Positions 32,930-41,216 of a stretch of DNA of 64,000 bases are shown here, one piece after another; position 1 is the first letter of the stretch; each line of letters begins with the position of its first letter. A program made the translations under genes and the position numbers. The stretch covers positions 1 to 64,000 of the forward strand of contig CAWHBN010000021.1 of assembly GCA_963827705.1 (NCBI GenBank). Direction: 5' to 3'. Under the pieces are notes generated by a model. It had not been told where the DNA came from, ran no database searches, and worked only from the letters and a program-made list of their open reading frames with translations. This DNA is from JACDAN01 sp963827705 (lineage in GTDB: Bacteria; Actinomycetota; Thermoleophilia; Gaiellales; Gaiellaceae).

Positions 32930-34069
32930 ATCGAGCCGGTCGGCGAGGGCGAGTTCCTCGCCGAGCACTGGGAGCGCAGGCCGCTCGTCGTGGAGCGCGA
33001 CGAGCCGGGGCGCTACGACGACCTCCTCTCGGAGGCCGAAGTCGAGCGCCTCGTCACGTCGGGCGGGCTGCGCTTCCCGGGATTCCGGCTCGTCAAGGCG
33101 GGCGAGCAGCTCGCCGTCCGCGACTACACGGGGGACATCCCTTGGCGCCCGAGCAGCTTCACCGGGACGGCCGACGTCGATCGCGTGCTCGCCGAGTGGG
33201 AGCGCGGCGCGACGATCGTGCTCCAGGGGCTGCATCTGCATCGGCCCGAGCTCGGCGCCTTCTGCCGCTCGCTCGAGCGCACGCTGGGGCATCCGGCTCA
33301 GGTGAACGCGTACTACACACCACGCTCCGCGCAGGGCCTCCCAGTCCACCACGACACCCATGACGTCTTCGTCCTGCAGGTGTCCGGCGAGAAGCGCTGG
33401 CTCGTCTATGAGCCCGCGCTCGAGCTCCCGTTGCGAAACCAGAAGTACACGGCCGAGATGGGCGGCCCGGGCGAGCCCGTTCACGATCTCGTCCTCCGGC
33501 CGGGAGACATGCTCTACCTGCCGCGGGGTTGGCTCCACGAGGCGCTGACCTCCGACTCCGACTCGCTCCACCTCACGGTCGGCGTCAACGTCGTGACCTG
33601 GCTGGACGCCTTCAAGGCGGCGTTGGAGGAATGCGGTGACGAGCCGGGCTTTCGGCGATCGATCGGAGACGGCGGCGTGGAAGAGCTCGTTGACGCTCTC
33701 CGCGGCCGCCTGACGGCCGACGCGGTCGAGCGCCGCGCAGCGGAGAATCTCGCCCGGACGCGGCGCCCGATCCGGGACGGTCAGCTGTCCCAGCTACGCG
33801 CCATCGAGGAGCTCGACGTCGACACCGAGGTCGAGCTCCGGGAGACGGTGCTCGTCCACGCTTCGGAGCAAAACGGCTCCTTCGAGCTGACGTTCGACGG
33901 TAAGGAGGTGGCGTTCCCGGCGCGCATCCAGGACGAGGTCTCCTGGGTTCTCGAGCGCGACGACCCGTTCACGGCCGCCGAACTCCCGGGCGACCTCGAC
34001 GACGAGAGCCGGCTGGTGCTCGTCCGCCGCCTCGTCCGCGAAGGCCTGCTCCGAATCAGCGCGGCGTAG
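32930..34069 (+). CDS. JmjC/cupin-4 type 2-oxoglutarate oxygenase
   Basis: This roughly 380-residue cupin-like protein resembles ribosomal oxygenases (RoxA/YcfD) and peptide hydroxylases. The iron ligands are visible as the HxD of VHHDTHDVF and the His of LPRGWLHEALTS, with KRW nearby for 2-oxoglutarate. The family hallmark EFLAEHWERRPLVV lies upstream of the only canonical start (GTG 32990). The true N-terminus therefore reaches at least ATC 32930, and the open frame continues to 32906, where the acidic peptide ends one frame away. Programmed frameshifting or a base error could join them. Substrate unknown. Confidence 0.82.
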   Translation: MEPVGEGEFLAEHWERRPLVVERDEPGRYDDLLSEAEVERLVTSGGLRFPGFRLVKAGEQLAVRDYTGDIPWRPSSFTGTADVDRVLAEWERGATIVLQGLHLHRPELGAFCRSLERTLGHPAQVNAYYTPRSAQGLPVHHDTHDVFVLQVSGEKRWLVYEPALELPLRNQKYTAEMGGPGEPVHDLVLRPGDMLYLPRGWLHEALTSDSDSLHLTVGVNVVTWLDAFKAALEECGDEPGFRRSIGDGGVEELVDALRGRLTADAVERRAAENLARTRRPIRDGQLSQLRAIEELDVDTEVELRETVLVHASEQNGSFELTFDGKEVAFPARIQDEVSWVLERDDPFTAAELPGDLDDESRLVLVRRLVREGLLRISAA

Positions 34070-34937
34070 CGACGTAGCGACGGGGCCGCCGCGCCACCGC
34101 CGAGCTGCAGGTGAGGAGCGTGAGCTCGCCGGCCTCCTCGACGACGTCGACCTCGCGCGGCCCTACTCGGGTCTCGAAACGCACCGTCCAACGGTGGTCG
34201 CCCTCGCGCGACACGCCGGCAAGGGAGAGATCCGCGAGCCCGGTCAGACCTTCCTCGACACGAATGCGCCGCTCCGCCGCCTGGACGTTGAAGGGCCAGC
34301 ACGAGCGGCCGCGGTACCGGTCGAGCGCGAGCTGCCCCGAGAAATGGTGGTCGAGGACGTCCCCCACGTCGTCGCGGTCGACCCGCCCGTAGTAGATGCC
34401 GTGCGGGAGCGTGAGGAGATTTCCGGCGAACCGGTCGCCGCCAACGTGGGTGCACTGCCAGGCGGACGACTCGTCCAGCAGCTCGCTGATCCCCTCCCAG
34501 AGCGGGCGCCCGTACCTCGCGCAGCAGCGGTCGTGCTTCCCGTGCGTGCAGACGAGAAAAAGAGGCTCGTCGAGCTGCTCGGCGGCTTCGAACGGGTCGA
34601 TCCGGCGAAGCTCCTCGTGCTCCTCCACTTCGAGGCCGGCAAGTCGTTCGTGCCCCACTCGCGAGTCGGCGACGTAGGTCGCGACGCCTTCATGATGGCG
34701 CCGGTCGGGACGGCGGATAAAGAGAAGTCGCGTGCGCGGGCGGGCTGCGACGAGCTCGCGAAGCCTCGCCTTGACCTGGTCGGAGAGACCGCTCCCCGCA
34801 AGGGCGTCATGGCTCCAGAGGCTGCGATATTCGACGAGCAGCCAGTGGTCGATGCGACTCGCCGTGGCCCCGAGCGGCTCGTCGTTCTCTCGTGCGATCT
34901 CGGAGCAGAACGGGCGCTGCGCCTCGCCGCTACTCAC
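34056..34937 (-). CDS. Sucrase/ferredoxin-like (Apd1-type) protein
   Basis: This 293-residue protein has the Suc_Fer thioredoxin-fold signature: CTHGKHDRCCARYGRPLW followed by WQCTHVGGDRFAGNLLTLP. In these proteins the Cys and His residues bind a [2Fe-2S] cluster. An N-terminal half of similar fold precedes it. It may act as an electron carrier. GTG 34937 overlaps the accC stop by a few bases. Its 3' end overlaps the convergent oxygenase by 14 bases. Confidence 0.85.
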   Translation of the reverse strand: MSSGEAQRPFCSEIARENDEPLGATASRIDHWLLVEYRSLWSHDALAGSGLSDQVKARLRELVAARPRTRLLFIRRPDRRHHEGVATYVADSRVGHERLAGLEVEEHEELRRIDPFEAAEQLDEPLFLVCTHGKHDRCCARYGRPLWEGISELLDESSAWQCTHVGGDRFAGNLLTLPHGIYYGRVDRDDVGDVLDHHFSGQLALDRYRGRSCWPFNVQAAERRIRVEEGLTGLADLSLAGVSREGDHRWTVRFETRVGPREVDVVEEAGELTLLTCSSAVARRPRRYVATPR

Positions 34938-36705
34938 TCTGGACGACGCAGATCACCTGGCCGGTCTTCACCGCCTGCCCGGCCTCCACGGAGAGCTCGG
35001 CGACCCGGCCCGCCCGGTGCGCGGTGATCTCGTTCTCCATCTTCATCGCCTCGACGACGCAGAGCACCTGGCCGGGCTGGACCTCGTCGCCCTCGGCGAC
35101 CTCGACCGCGAGCACGGTGCCCTGCATCGGGCTGACGACGGCGTCGCGCGCCGCGCCGGGGTGCGCCCCTGCGGCCACGCGCTCTCGCCGCCGCCGGACG
35201 AGCTCGGCGTGCGGAGGCTCGGGGAGGTGGAGCTTGAGCTCGTAACGGCGCCCGTCCAGCTCGGCGTTGAGGACGCGCTCGCTGGTGGCGGCACCGTCCG
35301 ACGCCGCGGATACCTTTGTTGCCCGATGAGAAAACTCCTCAGCACGCTTCGCAAGCTCGTCCGACTCCACGATGCCGTGACACGTCTCGCCCTGGGCGAA
35401 GCACGGATGCTCGAGCAGTGCCTGATGGAAGCCGAGCAACGAGGTCACGCCTTCGATCCGGTACTCCCCGAGCGCGCGGAGCATCCGGCGACGCGCATGC
35501 TCTCGGTCGACTCCGTGGACGCAGAGCTTGGCGACCAGTGGGTCGTAGAGACCGACGACGTCACTCCCCGCCTCGACGCCGGAGTCCACTCGCACGCCCG
35601 GACCGCCAGGCTCAACGTAGCCCGTGATCCTCCCCGGGGTGGGCAGGAAGCCGTTGGACGGATCCTCCGCGTTGATCCGGCACTCAATCGCGTGCCCGGT
35701 CAGCCGGACGTCCTCCTGGCGCAGCCATAGCGGCTCCCCGGCCGCGATCAGCACCTGCTCGCGGATGAGGTCGAGCCCCGTGACCAGCTCGGTGACCGTG
35801 TGCTCCACCTGGATCCTGGTGTTCATCTCGAGGAAGAAGTACTCGCCTTCCTGCGAGAGCAGCCCCTCGATCGTCCCGGCCGAGCGGTAGCCGACGGCCC
35901 TGGCAGCGTCGACGGCGATCTCCCCGATCCGCTCGCGGAGGTCCTCCGACACGGCAGGCGACGGCGTCTCCTCGACCAGCTTCTGGTGGCGACGCTGGAT
36001 CGTGCAGTCGCGCTCACCGAGATGGACGACGGCGCCGTGCGCATCGGCCAGCACCTGAACCTCGACATGCCGCGGGTCCTCGAGGTAGCGCTCGACATAG
36101 ACCGCCGGATCGGAGAAGTAGGCCTCGCCCTCCCGGCGGGCCGACTCGAAGGCGCGCTCGACCTCGTCCGCCGAGCGAACGACCTTGAGGCCCTTCCCGC
36201 CTCCGCCCGCCGACGCCTTGATCGCGATCGGCCAGCCGAGCTCGTCCCCCAGCTCGCGAACGTCCTCGGCCGTCGAGACCGGCTCCGTCGTCCCGGGGAT
36301 GATGGGAACGCCGGCGGCCTGCATCCGCTCGCGGGCGGCGACCTTCGACCCCATGACGTCGATCGCCTCGGGCGGTGGGCCGATCCAGGTGAGCCCGGCG
36401 TCCTCCACGGCGCGCGCGAAGGCCGCATTCTCGGCGAGGAATCCGTAACCGGGATGGATCGCCTCGGCGCCGGAGCGCTTCGCGGCGTCGATCACTCGCT
36501 CCTGGACGAGGTAGCTCTCCGCCGGCGGTCCAGGCCCGAGCAGGTACGCCTCGTCGGCGGCACGCACGTGGAGCGAGTGGCGATCCGCCTCCGAGTAGAC
36601 GGCGACGGGCGCGATCCCGAGCTCCCGCAGCGTGCGGAAGATCCGGATCGCGATCTCGCCACGGTTGGCGACGAGCACCTTCGAGAAGCCGGCCACGACG
36701 GGCAT
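34930..36705 (-). CDS. accA3: Biotin-dependent acyl-CoA carboxylase alpha subunit
   Basis: This 591-residue fusion has a biotin carboxylase domain (about 8-450: VLVANRGEIAIRIFR, ATP-binding KASAGGGGKGLKV, catalytic EMNTRIQVEHTVTE) and a C-terminal biotin carrier domain with the biotinyl Lys555 in EAMKMEN. It carboxylates biotin for acetyl- or propionyl-CoA carboxylation; the matching beta subunit lies 2.9 kb away at 39614-41188. Its start is only 11 bases from the divergent pgsA start. Confidence 0.93.
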   Translation of the reverse strand: MPVVAGFSKVLVANRGEIAIRIFRTLRELGIAPVAVYSEADRHSLHVRAADEAYLLGPGPPAESYLVQERVIDAAKRSGAEAIHPGYGFLAENAAFARAVEDAGLTWIGPPPEAIDVMGSKVAARERMQAAGVPIIPGTTEPVSTAEDVRELGDELGWPIAIKASAGGGGKGLKVVRSADEVERAFESARREGEAYFSDPAVYVERYLEDPRHVEVQVLADAHGAVVHLGERDCTIQRRHQKLVEETPSPAVSEDLRERIGEIAVDAARAVGYRSAGTIEGLLSQEGEYFFLEMNTRIQVEHTVTELVTGLDLIREQVLIAAGEPLWLRQEDVRLTGHAIECRINAEDPSNGFLPTPGRITGYVEPGGPGVRVDSGVEAGSDVVGLYDPLVAKLCVHGVDREHARRRMLRALGEYRIEGVTSLLGFHQALLEHPCFAQGETCHGIVESDELAKRAEEFSHRATKVSAASDGAATSERVLNAELDGRRYELKLHLPEPPHAELVRRRRERVAAGAHPGAARDAVVSPMQGTVLAVEVAEGDEVQPGQVLCVVEAMKMENEITAHRAGRVAELSVEAGQAVKTGQVICVVQSE

Positions 36706-36716
36706 ATTGTGTCGTT

Positions 36717-37253
36717 ATGGGGCCGGCCGATCAGCTGACGGTCGCACGCATGGCGGCGGCGCCTGTGATCGTGGCGCTTTTCGCGATCGATTTCGACGGC
36801 CACGAGTACTGGGCGACGGCGCTGTTCGCAATCGCCATGGCGACCGACTGGGTCGACGGCTGGCTGGCCAGGCGCAGCGGCAGCTCCTCCGCGATGGGCT
36901 CGCTCCTCGACCCGGTCGCGGACAAGATCCTCGTGCTGTCCGTGCTGATCGTGCTGCTCGGCGAGGGCATCTTCGCCGGCTGGGTCGTCGCCGCGATCGT
37001 TGCACGGGAGTTCCTCGTCTCGGGGCTCAGGCTGGCTGCGCTCGAACGCGGCGTCGTTCTCGGCGCACGGGACCTCGGGAAGCTGAAGACCGGGACGCAG
37101 TCGATCGCCGCGATCCTCGGAGGGTTTGCAGCCGCCGGCGCGATCGACGAGTCGATCGCGTGGTGGGCGCTCGTCGTCGCGCTCGTCGTGACCTGGGTGT
37201 CAGGGCTCGACTACGCCCGGCTCGCCCCACGGCTTCTCCGCAGCCCCGCCTAG
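36717..37253 (+). CDS. pgsA: CDP-diacylglycerol-glycerol-3-phosphate phosphatidyltransferase
   Basis: This membrane enzyme makes phosphatidylglycerol phosphate. The 178-residue protein has the CDP-alcohol phosphotransferase motif, D-x2-D-G-x2-A-R-x8-G-x3-D-x3-D, as DWVDGWLARR followed by GSLLDPVADK (44-70), and four to five hydrophobic helices. MGPADQLTVARM is the usual N-terminus, so ATG 36717 is right. That leaves an 11-base gap to the divergent carboxylase gene and suggests leaderless transcripts. Confidence 0.92.
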   Translation: MGPADQLTVARMAAAPVIVALFAIDFDGHEYWATALFAIAMATDWVDGWLARRSGSSSAMGSLLDPVADKILVLSVLIVLLGEGIFAGWVVAAIVAREFLVSGLRLAALERGVVLGARDLGKLKTGTQSIAAILGGFAAAGAIDESIAWWALVVALVVTWVSGLDYARLAPRLLRSPA

Positions 37254-37394
37254 GTCGTCGAAGCCGGAGCGCCACCAGGCGCTGAGCCATCCGGATGCGG
37301 CACCTTCCTCCTCGGCAAGCGCGCGATCGAGTGCGGCGAGCAACGCTTCGCGCTCGTTCTCGTCGGCCGGCTCCGGCTGAACGCTCCAGGGCAC
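37200..37394 (-). CDS. Small acidic protein, possibly acyl-CoA carboxylase epsilon-like
   Basis: This 64-residue acidic ORF has EREALLAALDRALAEEEG then SAWWRSGFDDLGG. A short helical region followed by a W-rich WRxxG end is reminiscent of the epsilon subunits of actinobacterial acyl-CoA carboxylases. It starts at a GTG and its 3' end overlaps pgsA by 54 bases in antisense. It lies between the carboxylase alpha and beta genes but not in their operons. The resemblance is short, so the assignment is tentative. Confidence 0.4.
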   Translation of the reverse strand: MPWSVQPEPADENEREALLAALDRALAEEEGAASGWLSAWWRSGFDDLGGAAEKPWGEPGVVEP

Positions 37395-37708
37395 TGTCCC
37401 TAGCCTAAAGGTCGAACTGGCGAGTTCGACCTAGCGGGCACGCGGCGGACTGCTTCCCCGGTGCCACCTGCTCGGCCGAACGATCGCGCTGTTCGGCGTG
37501 AGCTCGCACGGCGCCTTCGATTGCGGGCTTCACGGTCCGGCCGCGAAGCGTCGAGGGAGCTCCTTGCCGCCGGAGTAGCTGTGGAGCTTGCATACACGCC
37601 ACGCAGAAAGGCTTTACACCCGCAAAGAGCGAATGACCCGAACGGGTGATGCCACGGCTCGGGCGAGACGCAACAATGCCTCTCTACAAACGGGAAAGGG
37701 GAGACTCA
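37395..37708 (+). other. Gene-free leader with pairing potential before the c-di-GMP operon
   Basis: About 310 bases carry no convincing ORF. Pairings visible near the 3' end are GCTTT with AAAG, ACCC-GAAC-GGGT at about 37638-37649, and CTCTC with GGGAG just before the small peptide. It ends in a strong ribosome-binding site. It could be a structured mRNA leader. I compared it mentally with the c-di-GMP-I riboswitch and found no convincing match. Confidence 0.35.
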
Positions 37709-37801
37709 ATGCTCGAGTGGCAAGTACGTCTGCTGACCCTTGTGGTCGCCGTCGTCGCGGTGACCGACGAAATCATCAGCGGATACAACTGGAACTGGTA
37801 G
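37709..37801 (+). CDS. 30-residue hydrophobic peptide
   Basis: ATG 37709 follows an AAAGGGGAG ribosome-binding site at five-base spacing. It encodes MLEWQVRLLTLVVAVVAVTD and ends EIISGYNWNW. One membrane helix (8-18) is followed by an aromatic, Asn/Trp-rich tail. The stop lies 13 bases before the GGDEF/HD-GYP gene, so the two are probably co-transcribed. It may be a small membrane regulator or leader peptide. It is too short for most gene callers; no family known. Confidence 0.55.
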   Translation: MLEWQVRLLTLVVAVVAVTDEIISGYNWNW

Positions 37802-37814
37802 CGGCGAAGGCAAC

Positions 37815-39611
37815 ATGCGACGTCTGCCGCCGCGCGTCCTCGTTCTCGTAGCGCCCGTCTGGGCCGCCGGACTTGCCGTAGCCACGGCTGCCGCGGTCGC
37901 GTTCGCGCTGACCCCTCACGACCTCTCCGAGATCGCCGGGCCGCTGGCGTTCCTGCTCGCGTCCACGCTCGCAAGCCGCTACCCGGTGCCGATCGAGGGC
38001 GCCGAGAGCGGCGGCGTCACGCTGTCGTTTGTCTTCGGTGCGAGCGGCATCGTCCTCTTCGGCTGGGAAGCCGGCGTGCTAATTGCCCTGGCCGCTCCCG
38101 CCATCGTCCAGCTCCTCGAGCACAGGCCGCTCGAGCGCGTCGCCTTCAACGCGTCGGTGTTCGCAATCGGAGCAGGCGCCGCGGCACTGCTCGTCTCCTT
38201 CGTGGACGGATCGGGAACCGCCGCGATCCTCTCGGAGGTGGGGATCTCGGCAACCACGCAGTACGCGCTCAACCTGCTCTTGGTCTCTGCCGCGGTCGCA
38301 GTCACGGCCCGCAGGCCGTTCGCCGAGCTCGTCGTCTCGTCGGCTCGCGCGACCTCGATTCCATTCGCCTTCATGGGATCCGCCGCCCTCATGCTCGTCG
38401 TGCTCTGGCAGCGCTCGCCGGTGCTCTCGGCCGCACTCGTCGGCCCGCTGCTGGCGATCTCGCTCTACCAGCGCTCCGCCTACCAGGCGCTGCGCGCGAT
38501 GCGGCTCGCGCTGACCGACCCGCTGAGCGGGCTTGGCAACCACCGCAGCTTCCAGGAGCGGCTGAAGCACGAGCTGCTCCGCGCCGAGTCCGGCGACGAG
38601 CCGTTCACGCTCTGCATGATCGACGTGGACGACTTCAAGCGGATCAACGACCTCTACGGGCATCCGGTCGGCGACCGTGTGCTCGCCTCCGTCGGCCGCC
38701 GCCTCCGCCAGAACGGCGAGGCCTTCCGTCTCGGAGGCGATGAGTTCGCGCTGCTCCTCCCCGGCGTGACCGCGGACCAGGCTCTCTCGACTGCATCGTC
38801 CGTCCTTGCCCGCATCGGCTCGCTCGAGCTGGCCGAGGTCGGCTCGGTGACCGCCAGCGCCGGCGTGGCAGGGTTCCCGCACCAGGCGATCGACCGGGAC
38901 GAGCTGATCCGCCTCGCGGACAGCGCCCTCTACTGGGCGAAGGAGCACGGGAAGAACCGAGTGCACGTCTATCGGCCCGACGTCGTCGAGCTCGCGGAGC
39001 TCCGCCGGCTCGCGCACGGGCCCGACCGCGCTGCCCGATTCCGCGCCGCGGCCAGCCTCGCGAAAGCCGTGGACGCACGTGACACGTACACAGGCAGCCA
39101 CTCGACCCGCGTCGCAGAGCTCAGCGCCTGGATTACGCACCGCCTCGGCCTCGACCGGGAGCAGATCGAGCTGACTCGCCTCGCGGCGAGCCTCCACGAT
39201 CTCGGCAAGCTCGCGATCCCGGAGGAGATCCTGCAGAAGCCCGGCCCGTTGTCCGATCCGGAGCGCCTCGTGCTTCAGCGCCACCCGGAGATCGGCCACC
39301 GGATGCTCGAGAGCCTCGGCGTCGACCCCGTCGCGGAATGGGTGCTCCACCACCACGAGCGCTGGGACGGCACGGGCTACCCCCACCGGCTACGCGGCGA
39401 GGAGATCCCGCTCGGCGCCCGAATCATCTTCGTCGCGGACGCCTACGACGCGATGACCTCGGATCGCGCCTACCGCGGCCGGCTGACCCCGCGCGAGGCG
39501 ATCGAGGAGCTGGAGCGCTGCTCCGGCACGCAGTTCGATCCGGAGATCGTCGCCGCCTTCGCCCGAGAGCTGGCCGACCGGACGCCGGCACTCGCGGGAG
39601 CCGCGGGCTAG
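37815..39611 (+). CDS. Membrane GGDEF and HD-GYP c-di-GMP enzyme
   Basis: This 598-residue protein has an N-terminal region of about seven membrane helices (10-225, MASE-like) and a GGDEF domain (about 235-390) with intact GGDEF at 307-311. A C-terminal HD-GYP domain (about 400-590) has HSTRV, LHDLGK, HHHERWDGTGYP and the Asp of FVADAYDAMTSDR. Both active sites are complete, so it could make and break c-di-GMP. No RxxD inhibitory site precedes GGDEF. The GAAGG site fits ATG 37815. Partner of the 30-residue peptide. Confidence 0.92.
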   Translation: MRRLPPRVLVLVAPVWAAGLAVATAAAVAFALTPHDLSEIAGPLAFLLASTLASRYPVPIEGAESGGVTLSFVFGASGIVLFGWEAGVLIALAAPAIVQLLEHRPLERVAFNASVFAIGAGAAALLVSFVDGSGTAAILSEVGISATTQYALNLLLVSAAVAVTARRPFAELVVSSARATSIPFAFMGSAALMLVVLWQRSPVLSAALVGPLLAISLYQRSAYQALRAMRLALTDPLSGLGNHRSFQERLKHELLRAESGDEPFTLCMIDVDDFKRINDLYGHPVGDRVLASVGRRLRQNGEAFRLGGDEFALLLPGVTADQALSTASSVLARIGSLELAEVGSVTASAGVAGFPHQAIDRDELIRLADSALYWAKEHGKNRVHVYRPDVVELAELRRLAHGPDRAARFRAAASLAKAVDARDTYTGSHSTRVAELSAWITHRLGLDREQIELTRLAASLHDLGKLAIPEEILQKPGPLSDPERLVLQRHPEIGHRMLESLGVDPVAEWVLHHHERWDGTGYPHRLRGEEIPLGARIIFVADAYDAMTSDRAYRGRLTPREAIEELERCSGTQFDPEIVAAFARELADRTPALAGAAG

Positions 39612-39613
39612 TC

Positions 39614-41188
39614 CTAGAGCGGAATATTTCCGTGCTTGCGGCGCGGACGCGGCTCGCGTTTCGTGAGCGTCGTCTCCAGCGCGTCGATCAGCACGGGCCG
39701 AGTACGGCGCGGCTCGATCACGTCGTCCACATAGCCCCGCTCCGCGGCCACGAAGGGGTTCGCAAACTGGTCCCGGTAGTCCGCGATCAGCTCGCGGCGC
39801 CGCTCGTCGGCGTCGTCGGACTCCTCGAGCTCCTTGCGGAAGACGATGTTGACAGCGCCTTCCGGCCCCATGACCGCCACCTCTGCGGTCGGCCACGCGA
39901 AGTTGAAGTCCGCCCGGATGTGCTTCGAGCTCATCACGTCGTACGCGCCGCCGTAGGCCTTCCGCGTGATCACCGTCAGCTTCGGCACCGTCGCTTCGCA
40001 GTACGCGTAGAGCAGCTTGGCCCCGTGCCGGATGATGCCGCGCCACTCCTGGTCGGTCCCCGGTAGGAAGCCGGGCACGTCGACGAACGTCACGAGCGGG
40101 ACGTTGAACGCGTCGCAGGTGCGGACGAAGCGCGCCGCCTTCACCGAGGAGTCGATGTCGAGCACACCTGCGATCGAGTGCGGCTGGTTGCCGACGATCC
40201 CGACCGAGTGTCCGCCGAGCCTGGCGAACCCGCAGACGATGTTCTCGGCAAACCGGGCATGCACCTCCAGGAACTCGCCGTCGTCGACGACCCTGCGCAC
40301 GACTTCCTTCATGTCGTACGGCTTCGTCGGCTCGTCCGGGATCAGCGTGTCGAGCTCTGCGTCCTCGCGGTCGGAGGGATCGGCGGAGGGGAAGTGCTGC
40401 GGCGGGTCGAGGTTGTTCTGCGGAAGGTACGACAGGAGGTAGCGCGCATCCTCGAGGACGCTTTCTTCGTCCGCCGCGGTGAAATGCGCGACTCCCGACT
40501 TCGACGCATGGGTCGCCGCGCCGCCCAGCTCCTCGAAGGTCACCTCCTCCCCGGTCACCGTCTTCACGACGTCGGGGCCCGTAATGAACATGTACGAGCT
40601 GTCCTCGACCATCAGGACGAAGTCCGTCATGGCCGGCGAGTACACGGCTCCTCCCGCGGTCGGGCCCATGACGAGCGAGATCTGCGGGATCACTCCCGAT
40701 GCCTGGACGTTGCGCCAGAAGATCTCGGCATAGCCCGCCAGCGAGACGACGCCCTCCTGGATCCGGGCGCCGCCCGAGTCGTTGATCCCGATCAAGGGGC
40801 ACCCCAGCTTCAGCGCCAGGTCCATGACCTTGCAGATCTTCTCGGCGAACGCCTCCGAGAGGCTCCCGCCGAAGATGGTGAAGTCCTGCGAGAAGACGAA
40901 GACCTTGCGGCCGAAGATCGTCCCGTAGCCGGTGACGACGGCGTCGCCGTACGGCCGGCGCTCCATCATCCCGAAGTAGGGATTCCGGTGGCGCACGAAG
41001 CGGTCGAGCTCGACGAACGAGCCTGGGTCGAGCAGCTTCTCCAGCCGCTCGTGCGCGAGCAGCTTCCCCTGGCTCCGGTGCTTCTCGACGGCCTTCTCGC
41101 CGGCAGGATGCAAAGCCTCCTCGCGCAGCTGCTGGAGCCGCTCCAGCTTGCCCTGGGTCGATCCGGTGCGATCGTCCGTCGCCGCCAC
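39614..41188 (-). CDS. pccB: Acyl-CoA carboxylase beta subunit (carboxyltransferase)
   Basis: This 524-residue carboxyltransferase transfers CO2 from biotin to acetyl- or propionyl-CoA. Visible are ERLEKLLDPGSFVELD, the first oxyanion region GGSLSEAFAEKICKVMDLA, INDSGGARIQEGV and MGPTAGGAVYSPA, then DVPGFLPGTDQEWRGIIRHG and YGGAYDVMSSKHIRAD in the second half. It is the biotin-acceptor partner of the alpha subunit at 34930-36705. The GTG start is 28 bases from the divergent transsulfuration gene. Confidence 0.93.
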   Translation of the reverse strand: MAATDDRTGSTQGKLERLQQLREEALHPAGEKAVEKHRSQGKLLAHERLEKLLDPGSFVELDRFVRHRNPYFGMMERRPYGDAVVTGYGTIFGRKVFVFSQDFTIFGGSLSEAFAEKICKVMDLALKLGCPLIGINDSGGARIQEGVVSLAGYAEIFWRNVQASGVIPQISLVMGPTAGGAVYSPAMTDFVLMVEDSSYMFITGPDVVKTVTGEEVTFEELGGAATHASKSGVAHFTAADEESVLEDARYLLSYLPQNNLDPPQHFPSADPSDREDAELDTLIPDEPTKPYDMKEVVRRVVDDGEFLEVHARFAENIVCGFARLGGHSVGIVGNQPHSIAGVLDIDSSVKAARFVRTCDAFNVPLVTFVDVPGFLPGTDQEWRGIIRHGAKLLYAYCEATVPKLTVITRKAYGGAYDVMSSKHIRADFNFAWPTAEVAVMGPEGAVNIVFRKELEESDDADERRRELIADYRDQFANPFVAAERGYVDDVIEPRRTRPVLIDALETTLTKREPRPRRKHGNIPL

Positions 41189-41216
41189 GATGGTGAGCCT
41201 AACTAGAGTCGCTCCA

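Noticed and set aside
37600..37708. c-di-GMP-I riboswitch before the GGDEF/HD-GYP operon
   Set aside because: The context is tempting and a GACGCAA string is present, but the conserved GGCAAACC-type core and tetraloop-receptor pattern were not found.
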